In this document: positions 39,646-50,649 of the stretch, in pieces | How the letters are laid out: each line of letters begins with the position of its first letter | Numbering within the stretch: position 1 is the first letter of the stretch | NCBI RefSeq assembly: GCF_030848805.1 | Contig: NC_092368.1 | Coordinates: 3,754,441 to 3,818,440 of the forward strand | DNA from: Temnothorax longispinosus | Lineage: Eukaryota; Arthropoda; Insecta; Hymenoptera; Formicidae | DNA: 64,000 nt | Direction of reading: 5' to 3' | Program-made: the position numbers and the translations under genes | Notes under the pieces: model-generated | Seen by the model: the letters and a program-made list of their open reading frames with translations, nothing else | The model's database searches: none | Told to the model about the DNA's origin: nothing

Positions 39646-40410
39646 TATCAATAACTATACTTTATAATAGACAGGTTGTCAGAATTAGTAATAGTCTTTT
39701 TGTGTCACATTCAATCGATAGTATATCTAAGTGATACTGTTAAGATACTTATGGTTTTATACATTCATCATAGAGCTCCTAATACTGACGTCGCCGAGAA
39801 CGGAAATTTCATTCTAAAATGAAAAAAAAAATCATCGTTTTAGCGAAAAATACTTGAGCACTCTGTTACTCAAATGAGCACTCTGTCAGATACCGACGAC
39901 TCAGACACTTATGTCTCGGTAAACGTTTCGACTTAAAAAAATATCGTTGACAATAGCACCAATCTCTATTTGTTTCGCCATCTCTGTACCTATTAAGTGT
40001 AAACGTCAAAAGTCAACGAGTTTAGAACAAATTTCGAGATTTATCTGAAAATCCCCGCTCCAAACGCCTCTTCCTCGAAAATTGTATTGGAAAATGAAAG
40101 CTTTGTGCAATAACTTTCCTCGAAAAAAAAAACAGTCGTTATTATTTGATAGAAAAGTTTTATCTGGCTTTACAAACTCAGAGTCATTATCGCACGCCTC
40201 AATACCTCGTGGAATGTGTCTGCAGTTGCCTGACGTTCGCACAATTTGCTTATCCTTTCCGAATACGATTACGAACTCGTGTAGAGGCAAATTTAGTTCT
40301 ATTTAAAATACAGAGTATACTACACACAAAACCGTCGCCTGGTACTACAGTGTCGTTTTGAAATCAGGCATGCGTCCCACCGATGGCAATACCTTGTCAG
40401 CTTGTTCACC

Positions 40411-41433
40411 TTACAGAAGCGTACACTTCCTCTTCTTTACCGGCTCAGGTGGTTCCAGTGCGGCTAAAATAGCTTCGTCGAATACGTTCTTCAAGCCTTT
40501 CTGATATGTCAAAGAAAACACAATTACATGTTAAATGATACATTATTTAGAAATAGTATTATAAAAAAATATAATTCTCCTTTATTTCATTCTCAAGTAG
40601 TACACAGTTCATTTATTCATAAATTTGATGATCATTATATTTGATAAACGTAACATTTTAACATATTCTGCTCTAAATTTCAAAGAAAAATTATTTTCTA
40701 CCACAAATGTGTCACAATTATGTGAAAAAATGTTTAACAGATGAAGCTTTCAACTAAAACAAAAATTACTGATTTTTTACTCACCTGCGTCAAAGCACTG
40801 CACTCTACATATTTTACAGCCTTGAGTTCCTTGGCGAGTTTTTCTCCTTGCTCCCCAGATATCGGCTTCTGTTTGTTCTTTGCGAGTTTCTCTATTGTTG
40901 CAACGTCATCTCTCAAATCAATTTGTGTTCCGACGAGTAAAAATGGGGTTCTCTGACAGTGATGCGTTATTTCTGGCACCCACTGCAAAACGATATATCA
41001 GTACAACAGGACTACAGTTAATGCAGAACGTAATGTACAGAAATAGACAAACACATCACCTTTTCTTTTACATTTTCAAAGGACGACGGCGACACGACTG
41101 AGAAACATACGAGAAACACGTCGGTCTGAGGATAACTTAAAGGACGCAATCTGTCATAATCTTCCTGACCTAAGAAATAAAAGATAAAGACAAAGATTAC
41201 AAAATATTACGTAGGATAACCTTTGGGAATAATGCAAAAAAGAAAGAAATAATACCTGCTGTATCAAATAATCCTAATGTATATGGATCACCTCCTATCA
41301 TCACAGTTACCGCGTAGTTGTCAAAAACAGTAGGCACATATTCAGAAGGGAACTTGTTCGTGGTATACGAAATCAAGAGACACGTTTTACCAACCGCTCC
41401 ATCACCCACCACAACGCACTTTATCGTCTGCAT
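40411..41433 (-). CDS. Cdc42: Cdc42 small GTPase
   Basis: Rho-family GTPase that switches between GDP and GTP forms to control actin, cell polarity and membrane traffic at the inner face of membranes. Four coding exons on the minus strand (41256-41433, 41060-41169, 40785-40982, 40411-40500) join in phase to give exactly 191 residues, the usual Cdc42 length. Visible motifs are the P-loop GDGAVGKT (10-17), switch I YVPTVFDNY (32-40), DTAGQE (57-62), TQID (115-118), CSALTQ (157-162) and a C-terminal CTLL prenylation box after KKRK. The start follows a 5' untranslated segment whose acceptor TTTCAG ends at 41454; a likely noncoding first exon ends at 42077 with donor CAG/GTAACG in a CpG-rich region. 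No key residue is missing. Identity is certain at family level, and Cdc42 rather than Rac or Rho is supported by the C-terminus and the TNKFPSEYVPTVFDNYAVTV stretch. Confidence 0.97.
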
Positions 41434-42076
41434 CTTGGTGATTTTTACGTGACCTGAAACACAAATCCACACGTGACTGAAACCCATAATCATCTGTAAC
41501 AAAGGGAGATCAATAGTAATTAAAAAGAGAGTTCCAGCGTTTACACAAAAGTAAAGAAGATATCCTGATCGATTAAAATCAAACTCAGTTCTTATATCGA
41601 GTATCCATATTGTTCAACTAATGTAAGCAGTCTTCATTATCGCACAACAAATTTTCATATCAGTTAAACCCTCAATCCACGTACATTAATAAACATATTG
41701 CTCAATATTTTCTTATCAATAATGTAAACCTTATAATTTATTCTATACGTAACAACAAACGTAAGTGTAGTAAGCGATAAAAAGATCCTATTGACGGAAC
41801 ATCAGCAAAATTAATGTGCAGTAATATTGCAATATTGATAATAGCATCCGAATAATTATCTCGGAGTATAGGAGCCTTTCGTGGCTGACGTATTTCGCCT
41901 TCAACCTAACCTGACCGTAGGTGTGTACCTGCGGCGCGGGGAGCCGCACGTCGTCGGTCGAGATTCTCTCGCCGCGGGACACCGGGAGGCTTTCGCGACG
42001 CGACGCAATGCGAATGCGAGCTTCTCCCCGAGCCTCGCACGCGAGCGGACTCCCCAGATACCGCGGAGCACGTTAC

Positions 42077-42430
42077 CTGGATATGCGGGGCTGTCATTAA
42101 AGGATTAAAGGTTAAGACCGCCGCAGCTCATAATCCCGAACGGCGCGGCGCGGCGGATGCGGCTTCGGGCGTGCCGGTGGCGAGTTCTCGGTCCACGGTC
42201 CACGGTCCACGTAGTCGCGCTTGACGGCGAGCTTGCGAGATCCTTGCACAAGTTACGCTCCAACTCCACGGGCCCTTATCGTGCCATGTATGTTATTTTT
42301 TTTCCTCGTCGACGACCGCGATTTTTCGGAGAGAGATCCTCTGGCCCCCTCTGGCCACGGTTAAAGCCGGGTCCCTATGCCGATGCGCGGAGAGATTTAA
42401 TTTAGGACGCGTCCTCAAGCAAGACGGTCC
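42077..42430 (-). promoter_or_regulatory. Probable Cdc42 promoter and noncoding first exon
   Basis: A CpG-rich island upstream of Cdc42 on its minus strand. The donor CATATCCAG/GTAACG at 42077 pairs with the acceptor at 41454 to give a 623-base intron in the 5' untranslated region. No TATA box was noticed. The exact start site cannot be read from the sequence. Confidence 0.4.
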
Positions 42431-42974
42431 CAGTTTCCGGCTGCCACAAAATGGCGCTCGGTTTGAAAGGTCCCTCTGGTAGACTGCAATATTTCAATTA
42501 TTTGAAATGTTAAATATCATATTCTTCTTTCATTCTTTCTGCTTCAATTTCAATATTAATTACGTTTAGAAAATGCATGCATTATCTGAGCAATAATGGG
42601 TTTGTCATGAACAATATCACAAGCGTAGAAATAATTTAGACACTATTGATACGTGTATTAAAATAAAAATTGTATAATAAAATTTTCCATATTTCTAAAC
42701 AATTATGTTAAATAATCTTTGTCTTAATTTAATTACAAGAGTATTTTATATATATATGTATATATTAATTTGTTCTAGACATTTTCTCTCTCTCTTTCTC
42801 TCTCCCCCTCTCTTTAACACATATAGACCCATATAAAATGTTAAGACATGTATACACTCTCTGAATAAAAAAATAGCTTTTCTGATAATTTTTGTGACTT
42901 TATCAGTTGCCCGCACGATTGTCGCGAGAGCAACGACTTCTTCGTATAGCTTGTAAGGACGTATATGTTATTGT
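42431..42974. other. Short intergenic spacer between AKTIP homologue and Cdc42
   Basis: AT-rich DNA with a CT-rich tract at about 42786-42815. No gene was recognised. Confidence 0.6.
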
Positions 42975-42980
42975 TTTATT
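42975..42980 (-). terminator. Polyadenylation signal of AKTIP homologue
   Basis: AATAAA on the minus strand, about 25 bases beyond the stop codon at 43006-43008. This implies a very short 3' untranslated region. Confidence 0.6.
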
Positions 42981-43005
42981 ATTGCCAGCGTTTAGAACTT
43001 TTTTA

Positions 43006-44873
43006 CTATCTCGCTTCTGGTTTCGAAAATGGCTGAAGCGAACCAGGTTGTACCCACGACAAACCTAACGGCTTATTCTCTTCTTCGCCCTGCAAAACGA
43101 TAAATTGATCAGATCTGTCAACTTAATGCGTTTTATCGTAGTGAGTGATACTTGTTTAATCAAGTACTTATTTACTTTTGACTCGTAAATCTCTCGTCTA
43201 ATGGGATCGTGTAGTTCATTCACATATGGATTAAATGTAATGTAATGCGGATCATCCATGGTAGGTGGATTAAACACTTGATTCACACTTTCCTTTACGC
43301 ACGCTTTCACACGTTCCCGGAAAGCCACAGAATTATTTTCCTGCCTGTAATATCGCCAATTAATTCTCGCATCTAGATATTCTGGAAGATACTTTACTTT
43401 TCATATTTCCTTTAAGTACAAATGTACTTACAAGCTAGATGCCTCCTCATTTACCGAAGTCATTTTCGTATCTAGTTTAGTAAATATCTTAGTGATATAT
43501 TGCAATAATTGCCCAATTCTGTTATTTCTCCTCCACTCGGGAAATCCCCACGATGTGCACAATTCTCCATTTTCTGGATTTATTAATGGATGGAAGATTT
43601 GAGTTTCAAACACAACTTTCTGAAACACGTTCAAATTACGTATAAAAAAATTACGTATAAGACTGATTATCTGCGGGTGAATATTCTTACAGGGCAATCT
43701 CCAAGTGGGAAGTTCGAAGGCAGTGTAATGGTGAATCTGAAAACTCCGCCTCTGTAGATTCCTTGCCGAATGAACTGTACGCCAAACCATACTGTGACAA
43801 AGTGCGAAAAATAGTGAGTATTAGAACTTTTTACAATCGCCAATTCAACTGCGTTAAAGTGAAACAGGCAAGAGAGATGGATATATTTACATCAGAACCG
43901 TTATACAAGTCGTAATCGGGGCGAGCAAGACCTATAAAATAGGTTTACACCTATCAAAAACACACTAACATTTCAATAAAAAGAAACGCAGTATGCGAAC
44001 GAGGAAACAAAGAACAATGAGCATTTGTTCCTCCGCATGCAAGTCACAGAATGGCATTCAATCGCTTCGGTTTTCGAAGCATTAATATCACAGTAAAGTT
44101 ATCATAGAAAATTGGCATGCCGAATCACGAATGTGACTAAATATAACTCGTACAATCTTTGGCGATACTTACAAAAAGCGTTCAGAGCAGACGGTACCAC
44201 ATAAATCCCCTTCAAATCTTGGGAGCACAACATCTTACTGGAAAAACATATTACATAAATCAGCTATCCTCTCACACAGCATCCATCATTAGCATAATTA
44301 AACTTACTACTCGGAAAGAATATTGTATTCCTGCAAGAAAATAGCGTAGTGCTTGTTGGTTTGCGACACAATCGGTCTGTCTATCATTTTCACGGACATG
44401 CTCAAAGGAGAATCTCCAATGCTACTTCCCGGCACAAGCTTCCTGAAGGAGCCTTGTCTGTTCAGATTGTCGTTATTGCTATCTTCGCTCTGAAATAAGC
44501 AACGGAATATCATTACCGAAAATTATTATTAAAGGAATATCAGCAGAATATCGTCGCTATTACAAAATGCTAAAAGATATCTAAGATGCATGTTTCTCCA
44601 CTTTCACTGCTTGTAATCTGAAACTTTTATTCTTCGATATTGTTATTAAATGAACCACTAGCAGAATATCATTATTATTAAACATACAAGCAGCAGAAAT
44701 TGCATCACTATCATAATCCTAAAAGTTGTATGTATGACTCTCCACTTTCACCACATGTAATCATATACGATTCTCTTATTATTCTTATTATTGTTAATTA
44801 TTTATTTATTATTTATTCATTTTAGATAATATATATATGTATATTATATAAAAATCACCTTGGCCGCCGACAT
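43006..44873 (-). CDS. peo: AKTIP / pendolino, E2-variant protein
   Basis: Homologue of AKTIP (Fused toes), a ubiquitin-conjugating-enzyme variant. Mammalian AKTIP works in the FTS-Hook-FHIP vesicle complex and at telomeres; Drosophila pendolino protects telomeres. Seven coding exons: 44859-44873, 44308-44489, 44173-44237, 43691-43791, 43432-43619, 43176-43344 (or to 43152) and 43006-43089. They join in phase to 267 residues, or 275 with the alternative donor; human AKTIP has 292. Conserved landmarks are YAIFLQEYNILSEY, GIYVVPSALNAFLWFGVQFI, YRGGVFRFTI, HPLINPENGEL, EWRRNNR and the C-terminal GLSWVQPGSLQPFSKPE. The start gives MSAAK before the first intron. The E2 HPN motif is HPL here, as in AKTIP, but residue 142 is Cys in the column of the E2 active-site Cys. 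The neighbour downstream on the same strand is Cdc42. Confidence 0.92.
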
Positions 44874-45768
44874 GACGAGTGAGCATAGAGAAACAAGCGG
44901 AATATTAACGTGAATATTAATAACTCGCTACATTACACATGATATGATATCAAGATAAGCTATGCTTGTCGGTAGTCTTCGGCAGAGATCGAGTCGGAGC
45001 ATTTTGGCAGATCAGCAAAGATTCGACGATCACAGCCAGTCACAGCACTCACAGCGAAGAGCGAAGTAGCGTCAATCGTGAATCACACGATGGTCACGAT
45101 GTGAAAGCGAAATAGCTCCGATTGGCTCCGAGCTCCGAACTCCGAGCTCCGAGTGCTCCGACCACAGTTATATTGTTATATAGTACAGTAGAGACACAAT
45201 CCTTTGTTTTCGATTCAGCTATGATGTAAGAAGACAGGTGTAGCGAGACCAAGGATGCGCAGGAGTCATTTTCTATGACCAATCAGAAACTGGTCCGAGA
45301 TGCGAGAAGGAACATGGCCTCCCATGGTAGAAGACAGATATTATTTAGTCGTTGAACGCATTTCGTAATAAAGGTTCGTAAACAAATATCTCTCTACCGT
45401 AAAACATTATAAACATATATATTTATTAATAAATTATAAAACATAAACTTAAATCAAACATATCAAAATATCAAATTTATTAGATTTATTTTTTTAAATA
45501 TTATATGTAACCATTTCTGTATACTTCCTCATCAATAATGTTTTTCAATTCCTTCTTCGCCGTATTTAATCTTCCTTTACTATTTATTAATCAATGTAGA
45601 AATTGTTCTTTTATCATCAATTTATTATGTTTTACATATTTTTTTAATTTATGAGTTTTCGTATTATTTTACAAATTTTTTAATTTTGTTTGCATTCTTA
45701 TCACGGACCTTGACTAATGCTACATTTGAATGTGGCGCGATGTTCCGGACCAAAATGGGACGCCAGCC
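44874..45768. other. Upstream region of AKTIP homologue
   Basis: Bases 44874-45350 are mixed, with GAGCTCCGA direct repeats at about 45127-45160; 45350-45700 is AT-rich. The AKTIP promoter should lie just above 44873 on the minus strand, but no TATA box or initiator stands out. Confidence 0.4.
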
Positions 45769-45871
45769 TGGGCTGCGTTCCAAAATTCACTCTAGAACTA
45801 AAATGCTATAGTGTGCGTGACGTAAACTATAGATTTTAGTTACCCAGAGTGAATTTTGGAACGCAACCCTG
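45769..45871. mobile_element. Palindromic MITE-like element (family B, copy 2)
   Basis: The left end GGGCTGCGTTCCAAAATTCA mirrors the reverse complement of the right end, GGGTTGCGTTCCAAAATTCA. Arms are about 28 bases. The interior holds GTGACGTAAACTATAGATTTTAG, resembling the GTCACGTATATATTATAG interior of the element at 26330-26449. CCTGG and CCAGG lie at the outer borders. There is no reading frame. Confidence 0.75.
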
Positions 45872-46537
45872 GACTCTACGCATGCGGCCACCTTTCCACT
45901 GCCATCAGCTGTTGAGTTGTCGTCTTATAAATACTCTACGTTGATTTGTTGGTTCTAAAGGTAAAAGCCAATCACGTTCGACTGCTATTGAGCGGTTTGT
46001 TCTGTGAACGCGCCCATCGTGTTCTTCACGTTCCACGATACATCCTGAAATGGTGTCTTTACAGCGTCTTAAGACGCTCAATTGGCGCGTTCGGCCATGC
46101 ACATAGGCACATACCCGGTTCTTGCTAGGGATCGGATAGCGAAATTTCGGCTGTACGCCGCGCCGGTACCTACCGTCCAATATCGGAGTAACTGAAAATC
46201 ATCGGCAGTCCACGGTTTTGAAAATAGTGGTATGTAGATCAAAACTCTAAAATTATTTACGTTTTACCAGTAATTGCGTACCGGTACCGCGTACACCTTC
46301 TTATCGTCGGACTGCGACGTAAGAAAACCTTTAATTACACTGCAGTGAACGTCAAGCACCGATGTATAATTTCCAATAACCGATCGCTACAAATTTTGTC
46401 TTCTTTTCACGGTTTACTTTGTCATATTTCTTATTTGCTGTGTCCTGATTCACTCGTCTGCAAGTTTTGTTGCCTCAATCTCACGTTGAAGAAGATAATT
46501 CACAAATAACTTGATCTAACGTGATAATTCTTTTCAG
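45872..46537 (+). promoter_or_regulatory. Upstream region and probable 5' untranslated exon of the 46546 gene
   Basis: A moderately GC-rich region before the plus-strand gene. Donor GCGAC/GTAAGA at 46317/46318 and acceptor TTTTCAG ending at 46537 would remove a 220-base intron from the 5' untranslated region, placing the first exon just above 46317. No TATA box was recognised. The minus-strand frame in 45905-46180 has no support. Confidence 0.35.
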
Positions 46538-46545
46538 GGTGAAAG

Positions 46546-47303
46546 ATGCAGTCTTCATCGGCAGCTCAGACGACTGACTGTTTGGGAAGATGTGATAATT
46601 TGACAATGGAAGAGTTAGATCAGATCACTGACAATATACATAAAACTTTAACTCACCCAAAGGGCAATGAACTCTTTGCGAGCTATCTGGAGCAGTTTCC
46701 AGATAGTTTGGCATGTTTGAATGTGTATAACACTTGTTCAAAGTACCTGACTGAAGAACAGAATCGATCGTGAGTCTATTACAATTTACATTAATACGGA
46801 TCTAATACTAAGTATCTTGCTACAAAACGATAGTCCTCAAATATTTTTGTAACATTTGAGACTTGAGATTTTTGAAAAAAATATGTGTAGTAAGCTATGG
46901 CAATATTGATTAGGAAAACAAATATACATATGTATACATAAATAATAATAATATATTATATATATAGTACATTTTATTAAACATTAAAATTTCATAAATG
47001 TTAACATGTATGAAGGAAAATTGTAACAAGAAAATTTACAGGATTCATGGAAGTTCATCGGAGGAATCTAAATCACTGGAATCTCTCGTTACCAAAGTGG
47101 AAATGATGCAGAAGACTGTCTTTGATCTGAACGAAATAGATTTCCGTCTTATGAAGCAATTCAAAGTGGCCTTGGAGATAAAAACCAAGGAAGCCTTACT
47201 TAATGTTTTAGAAAACACCAAAGATCAATGTCAAAATTGCTTAAGAAAAATGCACGAACGTTTTAGAGATTACATTTTGCGATGTAAAAATACGTCGACG
47301 TAA
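46546..47303 (+). CDS. Unrecognised 161-residue protein, weak RGS-like N-terminus
   Basis: Two exons (46546-46769 and 47042-47303) with donor GATC/GTGAGT and acceptor TTTACAG join in phase to a 161-residue protein. I do not recognise the family with confidence. Residues from about 35 to 65 (THPKGNELFASYL, then LNVYNTCSKYL) resemble the first half of an RGS domain, including the L-x-x-P-x-G-x-x-x-F pattern, but the domain is too short to be complete. The C-terminal half (about 75-161) is Lys/Glu-rich, predicted helical, and includes two close cysteines in DQCQNCLRK. There is no signal peptide or membrane segment. An AATAAA at 47846-47851 may end the transcript. The next gene on the same strand starts about 630 bases downstream and is also small and unrecognised. 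It is a real gene by splice and phase evidence; its function is unknown. Confidence 0.7.
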
Positions 47304-47479
47304 AATTAAGCTGTTTTCTACCTTCGTACATTATGAAGATCTGTGATGCCTATATTTTACACGCATAATTTATTTCTATATACGCAGCTTACACTGTACT
47401 TATTATCCCAGGGTAATAGTAATACTCAAATGTTATAAAATTAGAAACTGTAGGATGTACTTTTTAAATTATTATACAT

Positions 47480-47580
47480 GTATACATGAGGGTGACACAT
47501 GTCAGTGGTTCCTTATGTGAAAGCGATCGATTCGCAGTCTGCACATCCTATTTGATCTTGACTGTCATCCCATGTATACC
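47480..47580. repeat. Imperfect inverted repeat
   Basis: GTATACATGAGGGTGACA at the left faces the reverse complement of the right end, GGTATACATGGGATGACAGTC. Inner segments pair partially, giving a hairpin of about 100 bases. It lies in the likely 3' untranslated region of the 46546 gene, and is probably an old MITE. Confidence 0.5.
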
Positions 47581-47696
47581 TCTATTTATAAGAGATTGGA
47601 GAATTGATTGTGTAAAGGAGTACGAGGTGAATTGCAACTCGTTCAGGGAACAACAATGAAAGCATTTTTTAAGTCAATGAATTAATAGGCCTTTTT

Positions 47697-47770
47697 GTTT
47701 TAGCTGAATTTCTCTCCAACGTGAAAAGAAAAAGAGGAAAGATGAACCGTGTAAGAAGTTCAGCTAAAAC
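47697..47770. repeat. Short element with perfect 12-base inverted repeats
   Basis: GTTTTAGCTGAA at 47697-47708 and TTCAGCTAAAAC at 47759-47770 are exact reverse complements about 50 bases apart, flanking a purine-rich interior. It lies between the two small plus-strand genes, within the probable 3' untranslated region of the first. Confidence 0.6.
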
Positions 47771-47929
47771 GAACGGGTTTCATTGCTTCGTGATATTTAT
47801 TCATTGTATTTCAGTTTCTCATGGCGACGAGAAATACAGAGTCTCAATAAAATGATCTTGTCAACAAGAACGAGCTTTTCCTGCGTTTTATCCTTTCTGC
47901 TGTCAATCAAGTCACGTCACAATTGATAA

Positions 47930-48845
47930 ATGCTGAACGTAACCCACGTAGAAAAGCCCAGGGAAAAATATAGCACGACGATTAACCAAATCCGTGATAC
48001 CGTCCGAAAATTAGAAGAAAGCTTGAAATGCTCACGGGATTTGGAAGCTACCCAATTTTTGCGATATTCCGCCTTGAAGTTTCGCGATAAAATTCTGATA
48101 GACGACTTGAGAAAGATTAAAACGCGAAACAAACAGATGCTAAGTGAGTAAAACTTCTATTCGATGCCGTTCATTTAGCTCGTAATCTGTTCGAAAGATT
48201 GCTCTTTAGATTTATTTCGACAAAGCGTCACGGACGTTCAGCTTGGCTCTATCGACATATTACCGGAAACTTTGAGGAGACAAGTGCAGAAAACATGGCA
48301 CCAGAAGTAACTTCTTCTACTTATTATGCCATTAACGATTTACCTGTTTACTTGTTAAATTTCAGATATGACGCTTTGTTATCACAGAACGAACAATTAA
48401 AGAAACAAATTATCGCTATAGATTGCACGATGAAACAGAAACAGAAAGAAGTATGCTTGAAACTTTATTTGTCCCTATAATTATATATTATGATGTGAAA
48501 GCGAGATATGTATAAAACAAATTATTTTTCGAGATACACGCTACGAGATATTTTTAATATACCGGATATTAATTTATGCGTCAAAATAAGTTTTCATGTA
48601 TCACAAAAGCTACGTGTTTTATAATTTGTAATTGTTAAATTATAATATGCATTGTTATTCTCTTCGATTTTTTATTCGAAAATAATTTTTTTTGTTATCT
48701 GATTTTCAAATACATAAAAGTGCTTTATATATTGTAGATTGATATTTTACAACAAAGATTACTCATCGCAGGGAATGTCATAAACCCTAAGGACAACACT
48801 GAAAAGATTTGCAGAAGATGCTGGATTCTAACGAATGAAACTTAA
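47930..48845 (+). CDS. Unrecognised 167-residue coiled-coil protein
   Basis: Four exons (47930-48143, 48210-48306, 48366-48450, 48738-48845) with consensus splice sites (CTAA/GTGAGT, TTTAG; AGAA/GTAACT, TTTCAG; AGAA/GTATGC, TTGTAG) join in phase to 167 residues ending at TAA 48843-48845. The sequence is charged and helical throughout, with heptad-like segments at about 15-75 and 105-145 (QNEQLKKQII, then KQKQKEIDILQQRL). The C-terminus has CRRCW. There is no signal peptide or membrane segment. An in-frame stop immediately before the first ATG supports this start unless an upstream exon is spliced in. An AATAAA at 48908-48913 gives a short 3' untranslated region. I cannot name the family; a cytoskeletal or ciliary coiled-coil protein is only a guess. 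Confidence 0.68.
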
Positions 48846-48907
48846 AACATATATAAGAGACAGATGCTTAAAGTCGAAAAATGTTAACATAAATTGCTCT
48901 TCTTAAA

Positions 48908-48913
48908 AATAAA
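48908..48913 (+). terminator. Polyadenylation signal of the 47930 gene
   Basis: AATAAA 63 bases after the stop codon, followed by further AATAAA-like words at about 48927-48937. Confidence 0.55.
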
Positions 48914-49105
48914 GAAGAAATTCTTGAATAAAATAAAATATATCATTATTTGGAAGAATTAAATGCATATTGAAGCGAAATACACAGTAATGCTTAGCAG
49001 AAACAAATATTACGTCGGTAAAAAATAAGACAATTAAGGGATTTAGTTACAATCTGATTGCGAAAGTAGGTGAAAGATCTGTGGCTTCCCTATATGAGTA
49101 ACGGC

Positions 49106-49602
49106 GATGCAGTTTTTATAAATACAATAGTATGTAAGATGATTGATGTGTTACGTGAGTTGAAGATCGAAGGAATAGAATATAAAATATCAATATCTTG
49201 TAGGTAAGATAACCAATGCTATTTTCTTTCTCTGTCTCTCTCTCCCTCTCTTACTCTTTGTGACGCTAACTCGAAAAGACAGATCGATTCACGATCAAAA
49301 AGGTAATAATTCGAAAAATTTGAAATTAAACTTTGCACTGGTTACTACATAATTTCAATTATGAAAGCGATCATTATGTAATAATTTTCAGATTAAATTG
49401 CTATTATTAAAATATGCTAAATACAATAAAATTGACTATTCTTCTATCAAAGAAACGAAATGTCAGTGTCTTAGCTATTTTAAGCTGAGGATATTTCAAG
49501 AATCTGAAGAACATTGATATCCTATTCCTTCGATCTTCAACTCACATAACACATCAATCATCTTACAATTCCTATTATTGTTATTTATAAAAACTGCATA
49601 AA
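49106..49602. mobile_element. Foldback element with arms of about 93 bases
   Basis: The left arm (49106-49198) and the reverse complement of the right arm (49510-49602) share ATGCAGTTTTTATAAAT, GTAAGATGATTGATGTGTTA and GTTGAAGATCGAAGGAATAG with few mismatches. The middle of about 310 bases is AT-rich and non-coding. A third, partial arm copy lies at 50604-50649. Confidence 0.75.
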
Positions 49603-49796
49603 AAGATTCCATCAAAAAATGGATTTACGTAATTTTCTCTCGGCAAGCGTTAAATTAGTTTATTCAAGTCAATTGTGTTCGCACGTGTTTTATCGCACGC
49701 AGAAATATCACAAAAAGAGGATAGTCAACAATAATAAAATATAATATCACGATCTCCCTCTCTCTGTAGTCGCTAATGCTACTACACGTAGTAGCT

Positions 49797-50429
49797 ATTA
49801 AGGGGGGAGGGTCAAGTAAATGACTTAAATTTTGCGATTTTTTTTTAAGAGAATAATAAATTGATTGTTTTGAAAATTAGTGCATGTTTCTATTTAGTAT
49901 TTAAATTACACACAGGAATTTTATGTAAAAATCATGAAAATTCATTGAGCAGTAGTTGGTTGAAATTGTCTCCTCATGAACGCGCTGGGGATCGCAGAGA
50001 CCGCTCTAATCATCTGAAATCAAAATTCGGGGAAAATTTCATAAATTTAAGAAAAAGCGCTCAGCATAAACCTATTTAAGAAAAAAAATCTAAAATTAAA
50101 AAAATAATAACAATTTAAAAAAAGAAAAATTGTTTTTTTTTACTTTTTTAATTTTACAAGAAAAGTTTATTACTTTCGACTACAATTGGCAATATGTACA
50201 AAGAAACGTTACGACTTTTCGGATTGGGTCCTTTTCAAGCATCTAAATAATGAGAAGACCAGCTACTGCTCAATGAATTTTCATTATTTTTACATAAAAA
50301 AATTCCTGTGCGTAGTTTAAATACTAAATAAAAACATGCACTAATTTTCAAAATAATCAATTTATTATTCCCTTCAAAAAAAAAAATCGCAAAATTTAAG
50401 TCATTTATACTTGACCCTCCCTCCTTAAC
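49797..50429. mobile_element. Foldback element with arms of about 180 bases
   Basis: The left arm (49797-49977) and the reverse complement of the right arm (about 50250-50429) align almost end to end. Shared words include GGGAGGGTCAAGTA, ATGACTTAAATTTTGCGATT, AATAATAAATTGATT, GAAAATTAGTGCATGTTT and GAAAATTCATTGAGCAGTAG. The arms differ mainly by small indels in A/T runs. The interior of about 270 bases is non-coding. High arm identity suggests recent insertion or arm conversion. Confidence 0.85.
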
Positions 50430-50603
50430 GTACGACATCCGGTCGGACGTCGTGTTATTTGTGGACGAAATGTGCTTGACGGCGCGAATACCGACGAAAA
50501 TATAGCTGACGATGCATGTGTCGAATCGACTCCGTAAAAATAATGTTATCGGATAAATAATACGTAGAGAGACCATGCGATAGACACTTGCGACCATAAA
50601 TAG

Positions 50604-50649
50604 CTTGATGTGTTATGTAAGTTGAAAATCGAAGATCGAAGAAATAGGA
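50604..50649. repeat. Solo arm of the 49106 foldback element
   Basis: CTTGATGTGTTATGTAAGTTG, then GATCGAAGAAATAGG, matches the arm sequence of the 49106-49602 element in the left-arm orientation, with an extra GAAAATC segment. It ends just before TTCAGT at 50651. Confidence 0.65.

Noticed and set aside
46546..48845. One fused gene instead of two small ones
   Set aside because: A donor-like GTAAAA precedes the first stop, but joining it to the acceptor-like site before 47930 gives an early stop, so separate genes fit better.
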